Below, piece after piece: positions 1 to 6,461 of a DNA stretch of 20,753 nucleotides (within the stretch, counting starts at the first letter, position 1; every line of letters begins with the position of its first letter). The stretch is from contig DAICZI010000002.1 of NCBI GenBank assembly GCA_027311205.1, forward strand, positions 1-20,753, in the 5' to 3' direction. The translations under genes were made by a program, and so were the position numbers. The notes under the pieces are model-generated. The model saw only the letters and a list, made by a program, of their open reading frames with translations. It did no database searches and was not told the DNA's origin. Source of the stretch: Beijerinckiaceae bacterium. GTDB lineage: Bacteria > Pseudomonadota > Alphaproteobacteria > Rhizobiales > Beijerinckiaceae.

Positions 1-523
1 TTTCCGTGGTGATCTTGCCCATGCCATGGCCAGCCAGGGCCTTGCCATAGGTTTCCCTTGCCGCTTCTGCCGCGCGGCGCTGGGCCTCACCCTTCACATA
101 AATCCCCGAGCGATATTGTGTGCCCCTATCGTTGCCCTGGCGCATGCCCTGAGTCGGGTCGTGGCTCTCGAAAAACACCTGCAACAGCCGCTCGTAGCTG
201 ATTTTGGCAGGATCATAGACCACCAGCACCACTTCATTGTGGCCGGTCGCGCCCGAACAGACTTCCTCGTAGGTCGGGTTGGGGGTGAAGCCGCCGCTGT
301 AGCCAACGGCAGTCACATGGATACCCGCGCCCAATTCCCAGAATTTGCGTTCCGCGCCCCAGAAGCAGCCAAGGCCAAACACAGCCGTCTCATAACCGGC
401 CGGGTAGGGCGGTTGCAGTTTCTGACCATTTACAAAATGTGTCGACGCCGTTGGGATGGGTGTTGTGCGGCCCGGCAGTGCGGTCGCAGCTTCGGGCATC
501 GTGGCTTTGCGGAAGATGTTCAT
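1..523 (-). CDS. msrA: Peptide-methionine (S)-S-oxide reductase MsrA, partial (C-terminus cut by window edge)
   Basis: MsrA reduces the S-epimer of methionine sulfoxide, free or in proteins, and so repairs oxidative damage in the cytoplasm. About 174 codons are visible. The hallmark GCFWGAER lies at residues 51-58, with the nucleophilic cysteine at 53. It is followed by the family stretches [31 protein letters not shown] and [11 protein letters not shown]. The start is the ATG at 521-523, with a GGAG ribosome-binding site about 7 bases upstream. A roughly 45-residue N-terminal stretch before the catalytic domain is common in the longer alphaproteobacterial MsrA form. The last visible residues (GKITTE) lie in the C-terminal third of the family, so a few dozen residues, including any resolving cysteine, are missing off the left edge. 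The gene does not show as a closed ORF because its stop is outside the window. Confidence 0.96.
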   Translation of the reverse strand, partial: MNIFRKATMPEAATALPGRTTPIPTASTHFVNGQKLQPPYPAGYETAVFGLGCFWGAERKFWELGAGIHVTAVGYSGGFTPNPTYEEVCSGATGHNEVVLVVYDPAKISYERLLQVFFESHDPTQGMRQGNDRGTQYRSGIYVKGEAQRRAAEAARETYGKALAGHGMGKITTE

Positions 524-616
524 CAGACAGCTCCAGGGAATGAAGGCAGATCCATGCACCATAATTCGGCAAAAGTCAGTTCACGAGCCCGTCATCAAGG
601 TGTGAGCCGCCCCGTT

Positions 617-940
617 TCAGGGACGGCTGGAATAACCAATGAGCTTTTTGCGCGGCGCGGTGACGAGCACAGCCAAAAATCCAAGCACCATAAAGACACC
701 AAAGGCCGGCGCGGCAAAAATCGAAGTGAGCAGCGGATTCCAGACAAACGCCGCGTGATGCGCGGCCAGGGCCGGGGCCATGGCGTCATAACGCGCTCCC
801 AGTACCGCCTGCGCCACAGTTCCAAAACTGGTCAATACCAGCCGATCGACGGCAATGGTCTGGGTGCCATTGATGACCAGCATCACAAAGCCGCCCGCGA
901 GGGCCAGCCAACCCACCCCTCGCAATGCTAACCGAAACAT
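617..940 (-). CDS. Small two-helix membrane protein, function unknown
   Basis: This 107-residue protein has two hydrophobic segments, about residues 8-24 and 70-94. They are joined by a loop containing NGTQTIAVDRLVLTSFG, and the protein ends in a basic tail (PRKKLIGYSSRP). The pattern GT-x-[ST]IA-x-x-RLVLT-x-x-G recalls short inner-membrane proteins found widely in rhizobia and relatives, sometimes labelled PetM-like, with no proven role. I chose the ATG at 938-940 because the hydrophobic N-terminus follows directly and GGGAG lies just upstream. The open frame continues to a TTG at 1144, but the extra 68 residues look like noncoding sequence and would overlap pqqA. The gene diverges from pqqA across a 191-base gap. 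On its strand a TTATAT-like -10 lies near 965-970, so the leader would be very short. Confidence 0.7.
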   Translation of the reverse strand: MFRLALRGVGWLALAGGFVMLVINGTQTIAVDRLVLTSFGTVAQAVLGARYDAMAPALAAHHAAFVWNPLLTSIFAAPAFGVFMVLGFLAVLVTAPRKKLIGYSSRP

Positions 941-978
941 CTTGCCGCACTCCCATAAGACTTCGGGATATAAAATCA

Positions 979-1000
979 GGCCATGGTTTTGTCCATGGCC
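979..1000. repeat. Perfect inverted repeat in the pqqA / membrane-protein divergent promoter region
   Basis: GGCCATGG (979-986) and CCATGGCC (993-1000) are separated by six bases (TTTTGT). Each arm is itself nearly palindromic. The site lies between the divergent starts at 940 and 1132. Measured from the weak TTATAT-like -10 on the minus strand, it would cover roughly the -35 region of the membrane-protein gene. It could be an operator for either gene. No bound protein can be named from the sequence. Confidence 0.4.
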
Positions 1001-1058
1001 GTGGCCCTTCGTCCAGGAGTCTTTGAGACCTGCGAAAGGTGACCATGCGAAAGTTGAC

Positions 1059-1087
1059 TTGCTGTCGCTGGAAGGCGCGTGCACAAT
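1059..1087 (+). promoter_or_regulatory. Weak candidate promoter for pqqA
   Basis: TTGCTG (1059-1064) and CACAAT (1082-1087) are separated by 17 bases and lie 45 bases upstream of the pqqA start. Matches to the sigma-70 boxes are only 3/6 and 4/6. A better -35 (TTGACT, 1054-1059) overlaps it but has no well-spaced -10. Low confidence: this is simply the best pair in the gap. Confidence 0.2.
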
Positions 1088-1131
1088 ACAAAAAGGCTTA
1101 GTCAAGAGCCTGCAAAACGGAGGAAATCGAC

Positions 1132-1209
1132 ATGGCATGGACAACTCCCGAAGTGACCGAAGTCTGCATTGGCATGGAAGTCACCAGCTACGAGTCGGCT
1201 GAAATCTGA
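1132..1209 (+). CDS. pqqA: PqqA, precursor peptide of pyrroloquinoline quinone
   Basis: This 25-residue peptide supplies the Glu and Tyr that become PQQ. It begins MAWTTPEVTEVC and carries the required E-x3-Y spacing at Glu16 and Tyr20 within EVTSYE. The Lys/Trp-rich start and the EVTSY core are typical of the family, whose members are 22-39 residues long. A strong ribosome-binding site, GGAGGA at 1119-1124, sits 7 bases before the ATG. That fits the high PqqA expression the pathway needs. pqqB begins 46 bases after its stop, and that gap contains a small hairpin. The gene is too short for ordinary ORF calling and was found from the sequence upstream of pqqB. PqqD binds the peptide and the radical SAM enzyme PqqE makes the Glu-Tyr carbon-carbon bond. 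A protease then frees the crosslinked pair; its gene is not in this window. Confidence 0.97.
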   Translation: MAWTTPEVTEVCIGMEVTSYESAEI

Positions 1210-1224
1210 ACAAAAAGGGTCAGC

Positions 1225-1237
1225 CCGCATTTTGCGG
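1225..1237 (+). other. Small hairpin between pqqA and pqqB
   Basis: CCGCA (1225-1229) and TGCGG (1233-1237) form a perfect 5-bp stem with a TTT loop, 16 bases after the pqqA stop and 18 bases before the pqqB start. There is no U tract, so it is not a classical terminator. It could stabilise the pqqA end of the message or partly reduce transcription into pqqB. Confidence 0.35.
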
Positions 1238-1255
1238 TGCGGCGAGTGACGATCC

Positions 1256-2155
1256 GTGCAGATCAGGGTTCTCGGTTCGGCAGCAGGCGGCGGATTTCCC
1301 CAGTGGAATTGTCGCTGCCCCGTGTGCGATTTGGCCTGGAACAATGATCCGCGCGTATTGCCACGCACGCAGTCGAGCCTGGCTATAAGCGCCGATGGTC
1401 AGCATTGGCTGCTGCTGAATGCCTCGCCTGACCTGCGCCAGCAGATTTTGTCGAACACGGCCTTGCAGCCAAAACAAAGCGGTCGCGGTTCGCCGATTTT
1501 CGGCGTCTGGCTCACGAATGGCGACATTGATCATGTCGCCGGTTTGCTGGATTTGCGGGAGCGGCACAGCTTCACAATTTTCGCGCGGCAGGGCATTCTG
1601 GACGAAATGGCGTCGAATGCCGTGTTCAGCGCCGTGGCGGGCGATATCGTCCCGCGGCAGGCCGTTCCTGACAATGTGGAGATCATGGCGGGCCATGGGC
1701 TCAACGTCACCAGTTTTGCCGTGCCCGGCAAAGTGCCGCTTTACCGTGAGGGTGCCAGCGTGATCACAGGCGAAATTGGCGAGATGACCAGCGGCCTTGC
1801 CATCCGGCACGGCGCGGCGCGCGTGCTTTATATCCCCGGCTGCGCGCATGTGACGCCAGAGATAAAGGCGCGGGTCGCCGGTGCCGATGTGCTGTTTTTT
1901 GACGGCACCACCTTCACGGACGATGAAATGCTGCGGCTCGGCCTGTCGGACAAGACCGCCCAGCGCATGGGCCATATCGCGATGAGCGGGCCGCAGGGCT
2001 CCATGGCGGCGCTGGCCGATATCACCGGCCCCCGCAAGATTTTCATTCACATCAACAACACCAATGCGGCGCTGATCGACGGCTCGACCGAACGCCAGGC
2101 CATAGCGGCGGCGGGCTGGGACATAGCCTATGATGGTATGGAGATAGTCCTATGA
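1256..2155 (+). CDS. pqqB: PqqB, metallo-beta-lactamase-fold protein of PQQ biosynthesis
   Basis: This 299-residue protein has the usual PqqB length. It belongs to the metallo-beta-lactamase fold and has been proposed as an iron-dependent hydroxylase acting on the crosslinked Glu-Tyr intermediate before PqqC. The N-terminus contains the PqqB signature GSAAGGGFPQWNC (residues 7-19) followed by CPVC (residues 21-24), a known metal-binding cysteine pair in this family. A DIDHVAGLLDLRER stretch corresponds to the IDHxxGLL motif. Near the C-terminus is IHINNTN, which matches the family's closing motif. Translation begins at a GTG (1256), preceded by only a weak GAG-type ribosome-binding site. The stop overlaps the pqqC start (ATGA), indicating translational coupling. 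Confidence 0.96.
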   Translation: MQIRVLGSAAGGGFPQWNCRCPVCDLAWNNDPRVLPRTQSSLAISADGQHWLLLNASPDLRQQILSNTALQPKQSGRGSPIFGVWLTNGDIDHVAGLLDLRERHSFTIFARQGILDEMASNAVFSAVAGDIVPRQAVPDNVEIMAGHGLNVTSFAVPGKVPLYREGASVITGEIGEMTSGLAIRHGAARVLYIPGCAHVTPEIKARVAGADVLFFDGTTFTDDEMLRLGLSDKTAQRMGHIAMSGPQGSMAALADITGPRKIFIHINNTNAALIDGSTERQAIAAAGWDIAYDGMEIVL

Positions 2156-2925
2156 GTGCGCATCAGGCCATGCTGTCGCCCGATGAACTGGAGGCGGCGC
2201 TGCGTGCGGTGGGTGCGGCGCGGTATCACAACCTGCATCCGTTTCATGCGCGGCTGCATGGCGGCAAGGCGCGCCGCAGCGAGGTGCAGGCCTGGGCGCT
2301 GAATCGCTACTGCTACCAATCGATGATCCCGATCAAGGATGCGACAGTGCTGACCCGCATCGGCGACAGCGCCATGCGCCGGGAATGGCGACACAGGATC
2401 GAGGATCATGATGGCCAGGCGGCGGGGGATGGCGGCATTGAGCGCTGGCTGAAGCTCACCGACAGCCTGGGCTTTTCACGTGATTATGTAATTTCGACGC
2501 AAGGCATTTTGCCCGCCACCCGCTTTGCGGTTGAGGCCTATGTGCATTTTTGCGCCGAAAAATCACTGCTGGAAGCGATTGCCTCGTCGCTGACCGAACT
2601 GTTTTCGCCGCAAATCATCAGCGATCGGGTCAGCGGCATGCTGGCCCATTATGATTACGTCAGCCGCGATACGCTGGCGTATTTCGCCGCCCGTCCGGTG
2701 CAAGCGCGGCGCGATAGCGATTTTGCGCTGGCCTATGTCAAAACCCATGCCACGACGCCGCAGACCCAGGCGCTGGCGATCAAAGCGCTGGAATTCAAAT
2801 GCGACGTGCTCTGGGTGCAGCTTGATGCGCTGTGGGGAGCCTATGTCGAGGGCCATCTGCCGCCGGGTGTGTGGGATCCAGCGGCGCTGCACGAGGGACA
2901 GATGCGCCAGAAGGTCGCCCTGTGA
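2152..2925 (+). CDS. pqqC: PqqC, pyrroloquinoline-quinone synthase
   Basis: PqqC is the cofactorless oxidase that performs the final ring closure and eight-electron oxidation to PQQ. At 257 residues it matches the family, which has a TenA-like all-helical fold. Visible family motifs are FHARLHGG (about residues 25-32), WALNRYCYQSMIPIKDA (about residues 49-65, the most conserved stretch), RIEDHDG (about 83-89), and a histidine- and aromatic-rich segment around AHYDYVSRDTLAYFAARP. The ATG overlaps the pqqB stop by four bases (ATGA), and its own stop overlaps the GTG start of pqqD (GTGA). B, C and D are therefore probably translated as a coupled set. No truncation or missing segment is apparent. 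Confidence 0.97.
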   Translation: MSAHQAMLSPDELEAALRAVGAARYHNLHPFHARLHGGKARRSEVQAWALNRYCYQSMIPIKDATVLTRIGDSAMRREWRHRIEDHDGQAAGDGGIERWLKLTDSLGFSRDYVISTQGILPATRFAVEAYVHFCAEKSLLEAIASSLTELFSPQIISDRVSGMLAHYDYVSRDTLAYFAARPVQARRDSDFALAYVKTHATTPQTQALAIKALEFKCDVLWVQLDALWGAYVEGHLPPGVWDPAALHEGQMRQKVAL

Positions 2926-3203
2926 CCGGCGCATTGCAAGCCTCGTCGCGGCCGAGGCTGCCGCGCGGCGTGCGGCTGAAACATGATGAAGTGCGCGGCG
3001 AATGGCTGCTGCTCGCTCCCGAACGGGTAATCAAGGCGAACCCGGTGGCCCGCGCTGTGCTGGAGCGCTGCTCAGGCAGCGCGACGCTGGCCGAAATCGT
3101 TGCAGATCTGGCCAGCACCTTTGATGCGCCTGAGGCGCGCATTGAGGCCGATGTGCGGTCGCTCCTGTCATCCTTGGCCGCCAAGCGGCTGCTGGATTAT
3201 TGA
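2922..3203 (+). CDS. pqqD: PqqD, PqqA-binding peptide chaperone
   Basis: PqqD is a 93-residue RiPP recognition element. It binds the PqqA peptide and presents it to PqqE. The family pattern is visible: [20 protein letters not shown] (a beta-hairpin core at about residues 13-32), then a helical C-terminal half with TLAEIVADL and a closing [14 protein letters not shown] chose the GTG at 2922-2924 because it overlaps the pqqC TGA and gives the usual PqqD length. The open frame extends further upstream, but that part lies inside pqqC. pqqE begins 7 bases after the stop, consistent with PqqD and PqqE acting as a complex. In some Methylobacterium relatives pqqC and pqqD are fused. Here they are separate but overlapping. 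Confidence 0.95.
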   Translation: MTGALQASSRPRLPRGVRLKHDEVRGEWLLLAPERVIKANPVARAVLERCSGSATLAEIVADLASTFDAPEARIEADVRSLLSSLAAKRLLDY

Positions 3204-3210
3204 GGGGAAA

Positions 3211-4314
3211 ATGGAGGCTCAAATTCCCGCACCAATCGGACTGCTGGCGGAATTGACGCACCGCTGCCCGCTGGGCTGCCCCTATTGCTCCAACCCGCTG
3301 GCGCTCGACGGGCGCGAAGGTGAGCTTGCCACGGCGGAATGGAAGCGCGTCCTCAACGAGGCGGCGGCCCTGGGCGTCTTGCAGGTGCATCTTTCCGGCG
3401 GTGAGCCTTTGGCGCGCCGCGACCTCGTCGAAATTGTCAGCCATTGTGCCGGTTTGGGGCTCTATACCAACCTCATCACTTCCGGCATTGGCATGAATGC
3501 GAGACTGGCGCGCGCACTGGCCGACGCTGGGCTCGACCATGTGCAGCTCTCCATTCAGGATGCTGATGCTGCCTCAGCCGATAAAATCGCAGGTTACAAC
3601 GGCGCCTTCGCCAAAAAGCGGGAGGTCGCCGCGCTGATCACGGCGGAGGGTTTCCCGCTGACTGTCAATGCCGTGATCCATCACGCCAATGCCGCCCGTG
3701 CCGGTGCGATGGTCAGACTGGCGCTGGCGCTGGGTGCGCGCCGGGTCGAAATCGCCCATGTGCAATATTACGGCTGGGCGGTGCCGAACCGGGCGCAACT
3801 GATGCCCACCCGCGCCGAGGCCGAGGCGGCGGTGACCGAGGTCGAGGAGTTGAAGCGTGAGCTGGCCGGCCAGATCGTCATTGATCATGTCATCCCCGAT
3901 TATCACGCCCGTTACCCCAAGGCCTGCATGGGCGGTTGGGGGAGGCGGACGCTGAACATCACGCCGCTCGGCAAGGCGCTGCCCTGCCATGCTGCCGATA
4001 CAATTCCGCATCTCGCATTCTGGAATGTGCGTGACAAATCGCTGGCCGAAATCTGGCAGCAATCCCCCGCCTTCGCCGCCTACCGTGGCACCGCATGGAT
4101 GAACGAGACCTGCCGCACTTGCGAGCGTCGCGAGATCGACCATGGCGGGTGCCGTTGCCAGGCGCTGGCGCTGGCGGGCGATGCTGCGGCGACCGATCCA
4201 GTGTGCTATAAATCACCCCTTCATGGACGCCTTGTGGAAATCATGGCGTTGGAGGCGGGGCGCGCGGAGGCCCCCTATCATTACCGCCGCGTTCCTGCAC
4301 GCGCCCCGGTTTGA
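3211..4314 (+). CDS. pqqE: PqqE, radical SAM/SPASM PqqA peptide cyclase
   Basis: PqqE uses S-adenosylmethionine to form the carbon-carbon bond between Glu and Tyr of PqqA, the first chemical step to PQQ. This is a 367-residue protein. The radical SAM cluster motif CPLGCPYC lies at Cys19, Cys23 and Cys26. A GGEPL motif follows for SAM binding. The C-terminal SPASM region holds Cys259, Cys301, Cys304, Cys314, Cys316 and Cys332. Asp310, in EIDHGGCRC, occupies the place of the aspartate known to ligate an auxiliary iron-sulfur cluster in Methylobacterium PqqE. I chose the ATG at 3211, preceded by GAGGGG. The longer open frame from 3100 starts inside pqqD and adds non-homologous residues. The next gene begins 11 bases after its stop. 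Confidence 0.97.
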   Translation: MEAQIPAPIGLLAELTHRCPLGCPYCSNPLALDGREGELATAEWKRVLNEAAALGVLQVHLSGGEPLARRDLVEIVSHCAGLGLYTNLITSGIGMNARLARALADAGLDHVQLSIQDADAASADKIAGYNGAFAKKREVAALITAEGFPLTVNAVIHHANAARAGAMVRLALALGARRVEIAHVQYYGWAVPNRAQLMPTRAEAEAAVTEVEELKRELAGQIVIDHVIPDYHARYPKACMGGWGRRTLNITPLGKALPCHAADTIPHLAFWNVRDKSLAEIWQQSPAFAAYRGTAWMNETCRTCERREIDHGGCRCQALALAGDAAATDPVCYKSPLHGRLVEIMALEAGRAEAPYHYRRVPARAPV

Positions 4315-4325
4315 CGGAAATTGAC

Positions 4326-4826
4326 ATGTTAAAATGGCTCGAACGCTTACTTTTCGCCAGCCGGTGGTTGCTGGTGCCGTTCTACATGGCCTTGATTGTC
4401 AGTCTGTTCGCGCTGCTCCTGCGGCTGTTTCACCATGTTTACTTGATGGCGCTGGGGATTTTCTCGACCAGCGAGAATGATCTGCTCCTGCAGGTTCTGG
4501 GCGTGATCGACATCACGCTGACCGCCTCGATGGTAATCCTCGTGATTTTCTCGGGCTATGAGAATTTTGTCTCGCGCGTCGTGCCTGAAGCTCATGATAC
4601 CTGGCCCGAATGGATGACCCGGATTGATTTTGGCGGGCTCAAACTCAAGTTGATGTCAACCATTACCGCGATCACTGCCATCCATTTGCTGCGGGCCTAT
4701 CTCGAAGTTGCCGATGGCAAGGCGGCCGATTTGCAATGGTCAGTGCTGGTGCTGATTGGCTTTGCCGTCACAGCATTGATTCTGGCTTTAAGCGACCATA
4801 TTGGGCATAAGGTTACGCATGATTGA
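4326..4826 (+). CDS. UPF0114 (YqhA-type) inner-membrane protein
   Basis: This 166-residue membrane protein opens with LERLLFASRWLLVPFYMALI, the typical UPF0114/YqhA N-terminus, and has four hydrophobic segments (about 13-34, 53-77, 107-125 and 137-155). The segment between the second and third (FSGYENFVSR, then DFGGLKLKLM) also matches the family. The molecular function of UPF0114 is unknown. I chose the ATG at 4326, with CGGA nine bases upstream. A TTG at 4311 in the same frame overlaps the pqqE stop and would add five residues. The 11-base gap to pqqE suggests cotranscription with the pqq genes. That could be passive, or it could point to a role with PQQ or periplasmic oxidation. The sequence alone cannot decide between these. 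Confidence 0.9.
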   Translation: MLKWLERLLFASRWLLVPFYMALIVSLFALLLRLFHHVYLMALGIFSTSENDLLLQVLGVIDITLTASMVILVIFSGYENFVSRVVPEAHDTWPEWMTRIDFGGLKLKLMSTITAITAIHLLRAYLEVADGKAADLQWSVLVLIGFAVTALILALSDHIGHKVTHD

Positions 4827-4827
4827 T

Positions 4828-4849
4828 CTGCCCCACCCGCGTGCGGCAG
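4828..4849 (+). terminator. Possible hairpin ending the pqq-UPF0114 transcript
   Basis: One base after the UPF0114 stop, CTGCC (4828-4832) pairs with GGCAG (4845-4849), and CAC (4834-4836) pairs with GTG (4841-4843). There is one C-C mismatch and a CCGC loop. The sequence after the stem is not T-rich, so intrinsic termination is uncertain. It may only separate the pqq cluster from the next gene. Confidence 0.3.
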
Positions 4850-4887
4850 CTTGAGGCAGCCTGAAACACGAAACGGGAGATCAGATT

Positions 4888-5388
4888 ATGGCATCGACTT
4901 TCAAAGCCGAAAGTGCCGATATTGCACCGGGAGCCACCATCCCGACCAAATTCGCGTTCAATGATTTTGGCTGCACCGGCGACAATGTTTCGCCCGCCGT
5001 GGCGTGGTCAGGCGCGCCCGAGGGCACGCAGAGTTTCGCGGTCATGGTGCATGATCCGGATGCGCCAACGGGCGGGGCAGGATTCTGGCATTGGATCGTG
5101 GTCAACATCCCGAGTTCTGTCAGCGCTCTGGCGCAGGGGGCGGGCACACTCGACGGCAAGGGTCTGCCCAAAGGGGCCATGCAAATCAATTCCGATTACG
5201 GCACGGCTTGCTGGGGCGGGCCATGTCCGCCGCCCGGTGATGCGCCGCATCACTATAATTTCACCGTCTATGCGCTGAAAGTGCCGCATCTCGACCTGCC
5301 GCAGGGCGCGACCGCCTCGCTGACCGGCTTCATGGTCAACATGAATGCGTTGGCGAAAGCGACATTCACGGGCAGGTTCGGGCGCTAA
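4888..5388 (+). CDS. YbhB/YbcL-type PEBP (Raf kinase inhibitor-like) protein
   Basis: This 166-residue protein of the phosphatidylethanolamine-binding protein superfamily is close to the full length of bacterial YbhB. Visible family elements are the N-terminal FTxNG-like region (here FAFNDFGCTGDNVSP, residues 22-36), HDPDAP (55-60), WHWIVVNIP (67-75) and GGPCPPPGDAPHHY (110-123). These residues line the anion-binding pocket of the fold. No signal peptide is visible, so it is probably cytoplasmic. The bacterial role is not established. A GGGAG ribosome-binding site lies about 10 bases before the ATG. The 61-base gap and the hairpin after the upstream gene suggest it may be transcribed separately from pqq. 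It converges with the LysR gene. Confidence 0.93.
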   Translation: MASTFKAESADIAPGATIPTKFAFNDFGCTGDNVSPAVAWSGAPEGTQSFAVMVHDPDAPTGGAGFWHWIVVNIPSSVSALAQGAGTLDGKGLPKGAMQINSDYGTACWGGPCPPPGDAPHHYNFTVYALKVPHLDLPQGATASLTGFMVNMNALAKATFTGRFGR

Positions 5389-5393
5389 AGCGT

Positions 5394-5411
5394 GCCGCTT
5401 TCAACAGCGGC
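5394..5411. terminator. Hairpin between convergent genes (ybhB-like and LysR)
   Basis: GCCGCT (5394-5399) and AGCGGC (5406-5411) form a perfect 6-bp stem with a six-base loop, five bases after the PEBP stop and 54 bases beyond the LysR stop. Neither strand has a T tract next to it. Its place between convergent genes suggests a two-way stop or an RNA 3' end, at low confidence. Confidence 0.35.
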
Positions 5412-5465
5412 GCTGCTACAAGATGCTCCGGTGATTTCCAGAAGTCCTGGACTGTCGAGATGGCG

Positions 5466-6356
5466 TCAGTCAGCCCGCACCATCAAGGTGCTGGCCCTGC
5501 TGGGGGCCTCGGATATCGAATCAGCCACGGCGCGGACGCGGGCGAGGTCCTTGATGTCATCGTGGATGGTGAGCCAATAGCTGCGCATCACGCTGCAGGC
5601 GGGCAGGATGCGCACCAGTTCCTGCTCCCTGACGCCGATATAATCATGCACGAAGCCGATGCCAACGCCCGCCTTGATCGCCTCCAATTGACCCGCCACC
5701 GAGGCACATTCAAACCTTGCGCGAGCGGGCAAAGCCTGGTCATCGAAGAAATTGAGCTGTCGGCTGAAGAGCAGATCGCCGATATAGCTGACGACGCGCA
5801 GCGGCGCGATTGCGGCGGGTGTCAACGGCGTGCCATGCTGGGCAATGAAGGCGCGGCTGGCATAGAGGCTGAGCGAATAATCGCTGAGTTTGAGTACGGC
5901 GAGACGTCCGTGTTCCGGCCGGTCAATGGTGACGGCGAGGTCAGCCTCGCGCTTGGCCAGCGAGAACGTGCGGGGCAGGGGTGCAAGCTGGATCAGCAGA
6001 TCGGGATGGCGCTGCATCAGGCTGGCCATGTGCGCCGCGAGGAAAAACGCCCCGAAGCCGTCGGGCGCGCCAATCCGCACAGTGCCGCTGACAGCCACAT
6101 CAGTGCCAGCGAATTCGGATTGCGAGGCCAGCATCGCCGTTTCCATCCGCTCGGCATGGTGCAAGAATTTCTCTCCCGCCGAGGTCAGCATCGCGCCCGT
6201 GGTGCGACGTTCAAACAATTTCACCCGCAAGGATGCTTCAAGCGCATTGACGCGGCGGCTGACCGTGGCATGATCAAGATGCAGATGGCGCGCCGCTGCC
6301 AGTAACTGGCCGTTGCGCGCCACGCTCAAAAAAATCCGTGCCTGATCCCAATCCAT
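5466..6356 (-). CDS. LysR-family transcriptional regulator, probable regulator of mmsA
   Basis: This 296-residue regulator has the standard LysR length. Residues 1-60 form the winged helix-turn-helix: MDWDQARIFLSVARNGQLLA, then HATVSRRVNALE and LFERRTTGAMLTSAGEKFL. The effector-binding domain covers roughly residues 90-290 (for example SGTVRIGAPDGFGAFFLAAH and GQLEAIKAGVGIGFVHDYIG). It diverges from mmsA with 105 bases between the start codons, the usual place for a LysR regulator to control its neighbour. The inducer is unknown, and a metabolite of valine or inositol breakdown is my inference. The start at 6354-6356 is set by the conserved MDWDQAR opening. Its ribosome-binding site is weak, which is common for low-level regulators. 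Confidence 0.92.
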   Translation of the reverse strand: MDWDQARIFLSVARNGQLLAAARHLHLDHATVSRRVNALEASLRVKLFERRTTGAMLTSAGEKFLHHAERMETAMLASQSEFAGTDVAVSGTVRIGAPDGFGAFFLAAHMASLMQRHPDLLIQLAPLPRTFSLAKREADLAVTIDRPEHGRLAVLKLSDYSLSLYASRAFIAQHGTPLTPAAIAPLRVVSYIGDLLFSRQLNFFDDQALPARARFECASVAGQLEAIKAGVGIGFVHDYIGVREQELVRILPACSVMRSYWLTIHDDIKDLARVRAVADSISEAPSRASTLMVRAD

Positions 6357-6358
6357 GG

Positions 6359-6374
6359 TTACGCCTGTTTACGC
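6359..6374. promoter_or_regulatory. TTACGC direct repeats in the LysR-mmsA intergenic region
   Basis: TTACGC occurs at 6359-6364 and again at 6369-6374, exactly 10 bp apart, so both copies would face the same side of the helix. The pair lies directly before the LysR start codon. It could be an autoregulatory site. I did not find a clear T-N11-A dyad of the classical LysR type, so the assignment is tentative. Confidence 0.3.
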
Positions 6375-6461
6375 ATAATGGATGAGCAATCTATCGCGTT
6401 GCTGTGCGAAAATAAAGGGAGCATCAGATCTGCACGAAAAACACACAGGGAGAGAACCATC

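Noticed and set aside
26..931. 301-codon open frame on the plus strand
   Set aside because: It lies antisense to msrA and the small membrane protein, both supported by motifs or topology. Its protein is Arg/His-rich with no recognisable domain.
941..1144. 68-residue N-terminal extension of the small membrane protein from a TTG, with a GHGHGQNHG stretch that looks metal-binding
   Set aside because: It overlaps pqqA, starts at TTG without a ribosome-binding site, and the His-Gly run comes from the GGCCATGG inverted repeat.
5460..6305. 281-codon plus-strand open frame opposite the LysR gene
   Set aside because: The LysR reading has a complete helix-turn-helix and effector domain at standard length. 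The plus frame has no known motif.
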